This document shows, one piece after another, positions 47,181 to 55,955 of a stretch of 64,000 nucleotides of DNA; within the stretch, counting starts at the first letter, position 1, and every line of letters begins with the position of its first letter. This DNA comes from Hermatobates lingyangjiaoensis (Eukaryota; Arthropoda; Insecta; Hemiptera; Hermatobatidae). The stretch spans positions 7,937,001 through 8,001,000 of the forward strand of contig JAPFBL010001617.1 of assembly GCA_026182355.1 (NCBI GenBank), given 5' to 3'. The notes under the pieces are model-generated. The model was not told the DNA's origin, ran no database searches, and saw only the letters and a program-made list of their open reading frames with translations. A program made the position numbers and the translations under genes.

Positions 47181-47609
47181 GAAAACAAGAATAAGTTCAA
47201 AAAGGAAATTCAACTGGGTTAATTATTTAAAAACTCGAATCACATTTGTGTATCAATTATAGAAAAGTGTGTTTATTAACAAATTTAATACTTATAGAAA
47301 AACCTTCATTAGCCTTCACTATTAATTGTATATATCATGTAAAGTAATAAAACATAGAAATACGTTGCAAAAAAAACCAATATTCAAATCATAAATGATT
47401 TGACACTAACTCTTAGAGCATTATGATTTTCAAATCTCTATAAATCTTGTATATTTGGAATCAAAAGTCTTTGACCAGCATCATGAGTTATATGCATTTT
47501 GCTTGTTATCTATCACCGAAAAGTAGAGATCATTTGTTGTTCCGTATTTACTTTTGTAATGAGTATGAAACATTTAAATTTATAATATTATTATAAAAAT
47601 CCATCATAA

Positions 47610-47830
47610 TTGATGAATCGGTAATGTAGCCACAAACTGGTTTCGCAAGCTGTGCATTTTTGAGCGGGACTGATAATTCTGAGACTCAATTTATATCGTA
47701 CAACTTATACCCAGGATGCTTCGACAATCGTTAGTCACAACGTGCGAAACTGGTCGGGTGGCTACATAATTGATTTACGAAGTTGTCGGAGTTTCATAAT
47801 AATATGGTCTTAACTAACCTCTGTAGTACT
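47610..47830. mobile_element. Small foldback family, copy 2
   Basis: Arms ATGTAGCCACAAACTGGTTT and the inverse of AAACTGGTCGGGTGGCTACAT surround about 80 bp. The right arm has CAC/GTG, C, GAA, ACTGGT, C, GGG: a hammerhead-like 3' half. It shares GGGACTGA and GCACAACGTGC-type blocks with 22080-22458. Confidence 0.6.
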
Positions 47831-48269
47831 AATAATATGCATGTTTGAAGTTTACATTACTAAGATTTATTAGAATTGGGATCATGATCACTATATGTGG
47901 TACTTTTTAAGTTTTCGGGATAATGTGCAAGACATTTAACTTTCACTTGAAACATTTAGGTTAATATACCAGATTGTTACAAATGGCAAATATTGCAATC
48001 TAGGTTAGGTGAAGCGAATTATAATAAAGGAACCTGTGACATCATATTCTAGGCTATACTTGAAACCAACACGAAAACATTAATATGACTTTAAAAAGAG
48101 TTGTAAATTTACAATGAGTTGAACTACAGCATATTTAACTATATTTATAATATTAAAACAAGTATCCTAACCAGTTGTTAAAAGTAAAATTATATTTAAT
48201 TGCTACAGTTCATTTTATTAACACAGTATATAAAACAGTTTGGTGTAAAAGTGTTGCAAATGTCAGAAT

Positions 48270-48333
48270 AGAACAAGGTTCTATCAGTGCTAGAGGCAAG
48301 CGTGCAAACTACTGAGTTACTCTGGCCCATCAA
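48270..48333 (+). repeat. R repeat relic
   Basis: TATCAGTGCTAGAGGCAAGC, GTGCAAACTACTGAGTTACT and CTGGCC align with the core of the units at 45177-45533. Confidence 0.5.
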
Positions 48334-49446
48334 CTAGATAGCTAGGTTTAGAGAATTATGGAAGAATGAAACACCTTATGAATTTTCTTCACCTCACAAC
48401 CAGTTTCAGATCTTGTCCATAGTTCAGAGTAAAACTGAGAGCTTTCAATTTATCATTTTCTAGTTTTGCCTGTGTCGGTTGTTTCTATTCGATAATCGAT
48501 GGTATTTTCTATTACTTGACTATGTACATTTTCAACCTGTTTAGTTTCTTTCTACTCCTAAAATTAAATTATTTTACTTGTAATCTTTTATTCTTCTTGT
48601 TTTCTTTGCCTTTATTCGATTGCTTTAAAAAAGAGACAGATAAACAAATGCTTGAAGAATAATGTTACAGTACACATTAAAAATAAAATATACTTCAGAA
48701 ATAAAGATAAAACAAAGAAATAGAACACTTCATTAATAAGATCACACAATTATGGAATAGATAATGGGATATGTTATCCAATAGGAAGACTAATATCCTC
48801 TTCTCAATATCGTGTATAAAGAATTGAGAGTTTAGAACATAATAAAGCACACGACTGGGCAATGCAATAAAGACTTGTGAAGAGGCAAGAAAGAAGTGGG
48901 CAGGGCACCCGATTGGTTCTGTCCTCTTTATACCTGCTGTACTGAGCCCCCACACATGGTAGGAACATGTTGCTGAACGTCGCCCATCCACAGTCACTGC
49001 CGGTCTAAAGCCAAATCAAACCCACACAGACATTCACCCAGCTATCGTCTATAACTATGCTAAAAACACTAAATTAACCGGTATATACCTAGACATCCGT
49101 AACTGTATACATTCTGAAATTATATGATCCAGGCTACTTAGAAATAGTGTCTGGACGTCACATGCATTTTTTTTCTTACATGTCACATTTTTGTCCCAAC
49201 ATTCAATAATTTCACCCTGTGTGTTCATAATTCTAATAAACGAAATAGCTACCGTTAATTAAGTCTTGAAAAGTTCCATGTAGATGACTTTAAAGCTTAT
49301 ACTAACAATACATCTGTGACTGTCATAATAAGATGTAAAAATTGATAGCAAATATATTCAGATTATTACGTTTTAAATCTAAATGACTTTACACATAGTC
49401 TATTAAAAATTGTATTCTCTACAACCTTTTTCTTTGTGACGATTAG

Positions 49447-49499
49447 ACAAAACCTTCGACTAGACTGACAGTCTAGTCAACTCTAGTCGAAGGTTTTGT
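49447..49499. repeat. Perfect 18-bp inverted repeat with nested hairpin
   Basis: ACAAAACCTTCGACTAGA (49447-49464) and its exact inverse (49482-49499) enclose 17 bp that itself pairs (GACTAGAC...GTCTAGTC). A transcript would form a strong hairpin. Confidence 0.85.
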
Positions 49500-49549
49500 A
49501 CGGTACATATTGTTGTTCCTTTAAATAATGTAAATTTCGTTTTCTTGGT

Positions 49550-49700
49550 TAAAAAATTCTTACTTCTGTCTATGAAGAAGGTTTTAAAGAAAACCGAAAC
49601 GTCGGCAATTAGAGTTTGATTTTTTATCTTAGAAAATTTACCGAATCCTGATTAGAGAACACACCTATTCTATCAAACGGTCAATATATTATTGAATCTG
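49550..49700 (+). mobile_element. PLE-4 pLTR fragment
   Basis: CTATGAAGAAGG, stem TTTT/AAAA, CCGAAACGTCGGCA, then GAAAATTTACCGAATCCTGA and a TA tract. It is the plus-strand equivalent of the right arm at 9482-9564 and shows the 5' half missing there. Confidence 0.65.
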
Positions 49701-49714
49701 TTATATATATATAT

Positions 49715-51003
49715 TTTTTTTGTTGATCAATGTGCCTGTTGAAGACACCATCAGAATCATTTGCGAATCCACCTATAACCACCCTAGTCTACCCCCTCCC
49801 CCATTCAAGAGAAATATTTTGGAAAATCTGTTGAGAGCCTGCACTACGAAAAATCCTTTCACACATATAGACGGAAGTCTATATTATCAAGTCGATGGTG
49901 TGGGAATGGGCTCCCCGCTTGGCGAAACCTTCGCAAACTTCTACATGTGCCACATTGAGAACACAGTCCTTTCGTCAGATTCATCGTGTAAGCCTCATGT
50001 GTATTGTCGCTATGTGGATGACTGTTTCATAGTGGCCGACACTCCACAACAAATTGAAGAAGTAAGAACAGCAATGGAAGCAGCCTCTGTCCTTAAATTT
50101 ACCTAAGAATCAAGCACCAACAAAACCATTAACTTCCTTGACGTCACTGTTAAAGAAAACTGTCAGCATTATCAAACGTCAGTTTACGTTAAACCATCAA
50201 ACATGGGATTCTATTTGAACGCTCAAAGTGAATGCCCTAACCGCTACAAGGATGGAACGGTGAAAGCAGTTATACACAGGGCTTTTAAAACCTCTTCAAA
50301 TTGGTCCTTGTTCCACACCGCAGTAGAAAGGATTAAGCAGGTTCTAATTAATAATGGGTATAGTAATAAACACTTTGATAATCTTTTGCAGCATTACATC
50401 AACAATAGCAACCGAAAGCAGGACCAGCAAACCACCCAAGGTAGAACGGAAACGGTGTACTACAGAAACCAATTTTCTCAGCAATATAAAACTGACGAAA
50501 GAGTAATCAAGAACATTGTCAAAATTAATACGAAATGCACCAATCCCGAAGACCGGCTTAAGCTAAGTATCTATTACAAAAGTGCCTCCACAGCTAACTT
50601 GATTGTCAGAAATAACTTACAGCAGAAGCCCCTCCTCCAGAAAACTAATGTAGTTTATCGTTATAATTGTAATACAGGAAACGGTGAGTTCCTAAAGTCA
50701 TCATACATTGGCTCTACGGTAACTACTTTATCACAGAGGTTAACCATGCACCTTGCTGCTGGCGCTCCAAAAGATCATTCCCATAGTATACATAGCATCA
50801 AACTGAGCAGAGAAGAATTAACCAATAACATAGAAATTCTATACCAAGAAAAAGACCATAATAGACTACAAATTCTAGAATCCCTGTGTATTAGAGAGCA
50901 TAAACCCAACCTCAACAACCAGACAGCGAGTTTCAGTAGGATTTTAAAGCTCCACGCAGGACACCAACAAAATAGCAACCTCCAGTCAGTGACAGCCTCA
51001 TAG
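49715..51003 (+). pseudogene. PLE-1 reverse transcriptase and GIY-YIG nuclease
   Basis: Best coding copy in the window. The frame starts just after the (TA)n at NVPVEDTIRII, immediately downstream of where RT motif A has its first catalytic aspartate, so that residue is lost. Then come VGMGSPLGETFANFYM (RT motif B), YCRYVDDCFIV (catalytic YVDD, 50011-50022), INFLDVTV, PNRYKDGTVKAVIHRAFKTS and the nuclease: VVYRYNCNTGNGE, SYIGSTVTTLSQRLTMHL, LQILESLCIREHKPNLNN, stop at 51003. A single in-frame TAA at 50104-50106 interrupts it; the frame is otherwise the same on both sides. The second cysteine of the nuclease motif is replaced (CNTGN for CNIGGC). The enzyme would copy element RNA onto a nicked target. 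It is dead by truncation and the stop. Confidence 0.9.
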
Positions 51004-51202
51004 TGTTATAGTGAATTTAACCAGATGAATCGAACTGGAAAACCTGAAATTTTGGAACCTCCAAGATGTGTAACCTCCTCGTTGTCTTGATGTTGTCAAT
51101 TCATTATGTTAGCAATGTAATAATTCCTAACTAGAATGTTGGTAATAATTATTGTTAGTGTTTTTTCTTAAGTTAAGTTGTTTAATCGTCATTATTGTAA
51201 AT

Positions 51203-51238
51203 CCCTGAAGATGGTCAAAGTGACCGAAATGTTGGAAT
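51203..51238 (+). ncRNA. PLE-1 hammerhead ribozyme
   Basis: TCC, CTGAAGA (51205-51211), extra T, stem II GGTC/GACC with loop AAAGT, GAA (51226-51228), ATGT (ACGT in sister copies), T, GGA pairing with TCC. The core boxes are complete and stem III is weakened by one change. It lies 200 bp after the nuclease stop. Confidence 0.65.
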
Positions 51239-51431
51239 AATTTAATGTATAGTTTTTTGTTGTAGTTAAGTTTATAGTGTATTATTGGATTACTACTAGG
51301 AAGCTCAAGAATAAATCATTCGGAGAGTTAGTGTTCAATTTACCTGAAGAGTTAAAAACCAAGCTCAGAAAACTTGAGAAATTAAATAGAAAACGAACAA
51401 AAATGAAGATCGACATACTCTTTAATAAAAC

Positions 51432-51436
<5 letters not shown>
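51211..51436 (+). pseudogene. PLE-1 N-terminal frame of a second copy
   Basis: The ribozyme ATG (51211) is in frame with KNKSFGELVFNLPEELK, KLRKLEKLNRKRTK and ILFNKTNI at the TA tract; two stops (after MVKVTEMLE and after FNV) interrupt it. So a truncated copy ends in a pLTR and a second copy begins, head to tail, and is cut at the N-terminal block by (TA)n. Confidence 0.7.

Positions 51437-51469
<33 letters not shown>
51436..51469. repeat. (TA)n at PLE-1 end
   Basis: TA tract followed by (ATT)n to 51497, where a PLE-2 segment begins. Confidence 0.95.
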
Positions 51470-51474
<5 letters not shown>

Positions 51475-51494
51475 CTATTATTATTATTATTATT

Positions 51495-52215
51495 ATTTAA
51501 CTATTTATAATTTTTATTCCTGGATTTTCTTTATTTTCAGTTATTTTCCTCTTAATATTCCTCATCATTATTTTTTAGGGGGGTCAGGTTAGCTCAGTCG
51601 TTAAGGTTCTCACCTCTGAACTAATAGGACCGGAGTTCGGTCCCCACCTGTCCCTCGATTTATTCACGCGGTAGATGAATAAATCTGAGCATGTTGTCCT
51701 CCAAGAAGGACGTTAAACCGTCGGTCCCGAACCTGTACTATGTCAGGTACTCGTTAAAGATCCCTACTCTAAACACACTTGAGTTAGGCAAAATTTAGGA
51801 GTCCCACTGTAGAATCAATCTTCATTGTGTGGTATCACAAAGGGCTAAGAGTCGACCTATGTGTGTTCCCTTGTGGGGCTGCCGCTGCAACCTAACCTAA
51901 CCTATTATTTTTTAAGTTTTTATTATTTATCTTTCCACATTTTCTTCATTTTCACTTTTTATTTCTTAGCTATTCGCTTATTCCTAGTTTATTTTTCATA
52001 CTTAACTTGAACCGGGCACGCGTGTGACAACACTGTAGGTGTCCAACCATAGCCTCGAAAGTGCACTTGGTGTCCCTTTCACAACTTACCTGATGACGGT
52101 TTAACGGAAAATGAGAGACAGTAATGGTGATTGTACCTTTGTTCTGTGTCTGTGGTTTACTGTGAAACGTTTGTTGTCCTTTTGGATCGTTTTCCAGTTT
52201 ACAATATATATAATT
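51495..52215 (+). mobile_element. PLE-2 3' UTR and pLTR split by a SINE
   Basis: CCTGGATTTTCTTTATTTTC, AGTTATTTTCCTCTTA and, after the SINE, TTTTATTATTTATCTTTCC, CTTGAACCGGGCACGCG and GTGCACTTGGTGTCCC match the UTR and pLTR at 38757-39128 (minus) in order. The ribozyme-like motif CTGATGA, C, GGTTTAACG, GAA, AATG, A, GAGA is at 52088-52125. A TTTTCCAG acceptor-like site is at about 52191-52199. Confidence 0.85.
51578..51903 (+). mobile_element. tRNA-derived SINE with target duplication
   Basis: 326 bp flanked by exact 11-bp direct repeats ATTATTTTTTA (51567-51577 and 51904-51914). The head has Pol III boxes: A-box-like TTAGCTCAGTCGTTAAGG (51589-51606) and B-box-like GAGTTCGGTCC (51633-51643). 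The body includes GTCCTCCAAGAAGGACGTTA. The tail is AACCTAACCTAACCT instead of poly(A). The related PLE-2 copy at 38757-39320 lacks this insert at the matching point (ATTATTACCTTTTAAG), which confirms insertion. Confidence 0.9.
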
Positions 52216-52392
52216 ACAGTTCAACTAGAGAACACTAAAACTAAAAAAAAGAGGACTAATACGAACGATTCTCCTAAAAGGAGAAGGAACGGAAGAGCGG
52301 AGACGTGAATGCGACCACCGACCGATACAACGTCATGTATATATGTCGTAAACACGTGAAATAACAATCAATGATCAAACCACAATATGCAA

Positions 52393-52455
52393 TGGGAAAA
52401 CAAGATTAAGATCTTTCAACCGTAATAAGCGGTCTTCGTCAGAGTCAAAAGCCCA
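52393..52455 (-). ncRNA. PLE-3 hammerhead ribozyme, left arm
   Basis: Minus strand: TGGG, GACT, CTGACGA, extra A, GACCG...CGGTT, GAA, AGATCT, T, AATC, CCCA. One stem I base is changed (AATC for AGTC). Confidence 0.65.
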
Positions 52456-52466
52456 ACAGAGTCAGT

Positions 52467-52529
52467 TGGGTTTTTGACTCTGACGAAGACCGCTTGTTAT
52501 GGTTGAAAGATCTTAGTCTTGTTTTCCCA
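52467..52529 (+). ncRNA. PLE-3 hammerhead ribozyme, right arm
   Basis: TGGG (52467-52470), GACT, CTGACGA (52480-52486), extra A, GACCG...TGGTT, GAA (52505-52507), AGATCT, T, AGTC, CCCA (52526-52529). One stem II pair is a G-T wobble. Confidence 0.75.
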
Positions 52530-52765
52530 TTTCATATTCTGGTTTGATCATATATATATTCATATGTGCCGTGGGTATTTTTGTTCATTTCTTTTATAAA
52601 AAATCTTCCAAAAAAAGAAAAGAAAACTTTAGTTTATGATATCATAAAAAGATGCAAAGAAGATCCATTTAATTTCTCAAATTATTGTAAAAATCGAATT
52701 AAATTTCTTTCTTGATAGTTCTTCATGTTCTTGATGGTATCAACTGTATACACATATATATATAT

Positions 52766-53161
52766 ATAAATCAAAATATTACAACGGTCCAAACCGGACA
52801 GATATATAAATGAAAAAAGACAACAAATAGAAGAAGCGAGAAAACTTACTGGATCGATATTTCGAACTGAAGTTCGTCGTCAGGGAGAGAGTAGAAGAGA
52901 AGAATTAGAGGTACGTGGGTTCACTTGTACAGGCAGAGAGCGACTGGGGGTTCCAGGCGGTAGTCTCAAGTTCAAGTTGCTCGAAGCGCTGCAAGCTGAT
53001 CCCCCATAAACGACATCATTCCACCATGAGCGAACACGCGTACCGTATAAGACGGAATAAGGTAGAAAGGAGGACAGAAGTGGCGAAGAAGAAGAGGAGA
53101 AAGAGAGTGAGAGAGAGAAAAAAAAATAAAATATATATATATATAATAAAATAAAAAATCT
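52766..53161 (-). mobile_element. PLE-2 subfamily 3' UTR and pLTR
   Basis: Continuous on the minus strand with the nuclease frame at 53162-53545. It contains a purine-rich UTR with a TA run, then the ribozyme (52845-52890) and AT-rich tail to the TA tract at about 52751. Confidence 0.75.
52845..52890 (-). ncRNA. Hammerhead-like ribozyme, ATAT stem III
   Basis: Minus strand: CTGACGA (52883 to 52877), extra C, stem II GAAC/GTTC with loop TTCA, GAA, palindrome ATAT, C, G. Stem I next to the core is weak. A GTAAGT donor-like site follows (52849 to 52844). Confidence 0.55.
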
Positions 53162-53545
53162 TTAACGTTTGAGGTTGAGGCCAGGTGGGAAGCGGGCATT
53201 TAGTAACCAAATGTGAGCCTCCTCAGAGGCTCTCAAAGTTAACCTTTTTCCATCAGCTGCAATTACTTTAAGAATTTGGACTGTGAAGCAGTCATTAAAA
53301 GTAAGGCCATGGCTATTCGCGTGGATAGCAACTGGCAGGTTGCTACGTTGCCTGTCTGAATCTCTGTGTCCAGTCATGCGGATGCTAAGCATGTTGGAGG
53401 AAAGGCCAACATAGAAAGCACCGCACTGGACACATTCAAAGCGATAGACGCAGTTCGTGCTAGTGCACGAGGTGTTGGTAGGGACTTGAAAACTATTGCT
53501 GGGCCAATAAACCATTGCAAAAAATTTGCAATAGCCTACACTCAA
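53162..53545 (-). pseudogene. PLE-2 GIY-YIG nuclease, 5'-truncated
   Basis: A 127-codon open frame: CVYRFECVQCGAFYVGLSSN (residues 32-51; CxxC at 38 and 41), SIRMTGHR with the expected arginine, LPVAIHANSHGLTFND, TLRASEEAHIWLLNAR, FPPGLNLKR, stop. It is a complete-looking nuclease module lacking all RT sequence, cut at about 53560. Base changes have not broken this frame, so it is the youngest PLE-2 coding piece here. Confidence 0.85.
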
Positions 53546-55087
53546 CTTGTTCAGTAAAAAATAAAATTATGCTCAAATAATAGTTACTCAATTATGACTC
53601 AAAATAAAGAATAATTACTTCGTCAGGTTACAATTTTGAGTAATTATTACTCAAAATTATGGTTATTATAAGTAAATATAATGACAAACTCGTTGGCAAC
53701 CAATTGGTTTTGTTTTTATTTTAACGTGGCTATGGCACAGGCTTGCCATATAACACTGTGGTAAGTATTATGCAAGACACAGTTGATCAGTTTAATGATT
53801 TCATTTCTTCTAATGTGACTATATTTATTTGATTAGCAATAACAAACTTGTAATCATTTATTTAGAAGGATCTATCATCTTATATTATTAAACTGTGACA
53901 CCGAATCTCACTAGACTCGCTGTGAACCGCTGTTATATTTTTCTAATTTTGCTTCATTCTCTGTTTTCAGAAATCAAGTGTATATTTTTAGTTTTTTAAT
54001 GAACTTCATAATTACTATCAGAGAAGTATATCTCACTTTCATTGGTTTAATGTGTTTTCCGAGAATCATTAACAATATAAAAGCAATAGACAAGCGTGTT
54101 AAAGATAACAAGAAAAATAGTCTTCTGATCTATCTTCAGCATCTAAAAGGTATTCGTATATACTTTATAAACTACATAGACTAGTGCACTAAAAAATAAC
54201 AACAGAAATCATCACGTCCTCTGCCTTCGGCACGGAAAACTTATTGAACATCTTCCTTTTGATATTTTTTATCAAGAAAATAGAAATTTTCAGATTACAG
54301 TGGTACCTCTTCATACGAAAGCCATTTCTTAGAAAGGTCTCTTTGGAAAAAAAAGATTCTCATCTTACGAACTTTGTCTCATCATACGAAAAGTCAAATT
54401 ATCAAAGTGTTTGTTCCTTTTTTCAGCTCTTAGTCGAAAACATACCTCTAAAATATAGGGTTTTTTTCTCTTAGCATTTCCCCAAGATCTCGGTTTTTTT
54501 TGTAACACAGATAAATTCGTTTTATCTTGTTTGATAGTAAATCACTGTAATAGTTATCGGATTGACCTACACCCTCCCTTCCAGCATGATCATGACTTTC
54601 CCTGGGACAACCAGGAACTTGCCTCAGACGATAGCAGTTAAAACAAGTAAAAATAAACTAAAAAAGAAAATATATAAATCAGAGAAGTAAAGAATGTGAC
54701 AACAGTTCTGAAGTTAAAAAAATTATTAATAAAATTTCTAAATAGTTAAAAAATGATAAAAGTAAATCAAGTTAAAAAACATTAATCATGTTTTTTTTGA
54801 TTCAGTTAAAAAAATCAAGTTAAACATGTTAAAAAAATAATTTTCTATTCACTTCATAATTTTAATTAAAGCTTAGAGTAAGTTGTTCGCGTGTGTTCGT
54901 ACAGTACTGTATGGTGTATGGTGTACTGTATAGTGTGCCCCCCCACCATACCTCCCGTTCACCACCCAAAGGAAAATGACTTTACGTATTATTATTTAAT
55001 GTTATAAGATATCTCTATGCTTATTACAATTGTATTATTATGACAATTATTATATTGGTTACTTTAATTTATCAAGTGTATATTGGG

Positions 55088-55955
55088 GTGATACTGGAGT
55101 GGTACTGCTCAGAGGGCGGTGTTTTGACGGGTTTGATAAAGGGATAAAAACTTGGGATTTTGTTCCAAAATATAATTTAGGACATTAATCTTTGAAATCA
55201 TTAAATTGGTCAACTGTAGTTATATAATACTTTAAGAGAGGCTATTATAAAGTTCATAACGATGGTCACATTAAAGCAAAAATTCAATTCATTATCAACG
55301 ATGTTACAATAATTCTATAGCCACAGCAAGAGTTTGGTATTATGTTTTCTTGTAGTAAATTTGAGCGTAGACCACACTACTTTTTTTACTTCTATGGAAT
55401 AAGAAATGTTTGGATTATTTTAGAGGAACATTTAGTGACCTTATTTGATATGTTAAAAACTGGCAGTTATCTTATACGTTTAATAGATTCCATTTTAAAT
55501 GATAACGATATAGTAGTAGAATAAGTGTGAATTGGGGATCAATGCTTCTCAAGATAGCAGTTATGACAGAATTATACTACAAGGTTTGATAAACGATAGA
55601 GTTAACAATTTAGATAACCAGTAATTTCTTGATTATCGTTGGTTCACCCGTTTTGACTTCAAATAAGGTTGATTTTCCTGGATATTACGGGTTAAGTTAT
55701 ATTGTAGTTGCAGAAGCAACTATTCTTAATTTTTAAATTTTGTTTATTGCTGTTATTTAATAAGCTTAGAACTATATTGATGTTAATATCAATATCAATA
55801 AAGAAAACATAATCATAGGTCAGTGGCTCAGTGAAGGTATGGATGGTGGTAGGAGTGGTGGACTGCTCAGAGGTCGGTGTTTTGGCGGATTTGATGAAGT
55901 GGTAAAAATTTGGCATTTTCTACCAAAATATAATTTAGAACATTAATCTTTGAGT
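55088..55955. repeat. Two direct copies of a 110-bp block
   Basis: GAGTGGTACTGCTCAGAGGG at about 55096 and GAGTGGTGGACTGCTCAGAGG at 55853 begin copies that share CGGTGTTTTG and AAAATATAATTTAG.ACATTA. They are about 750 bp apart. The source is unknown. Confidence 0.7.

Larger units (their letters stand above)
42420..49440. other. Likely intronic DNA, few recognised features
   Basis: Upstream of the ARID exon on its strand. Repeats and two GC-richer patches are listed separately. No second ARID exon was found. Confidence 0.4.
52346..52550. mobile_element. Inverted PLE-3 pair, both ribozymes complete
   Basis: The arms meet near 52458 (GCCCAACAGAGTCAGTTGGG). The left arm keeps CACGTGAAATAACAATCAAT; the right arm stops at GGTTTGATC against TATATAT. 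Confidence 0.88.
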
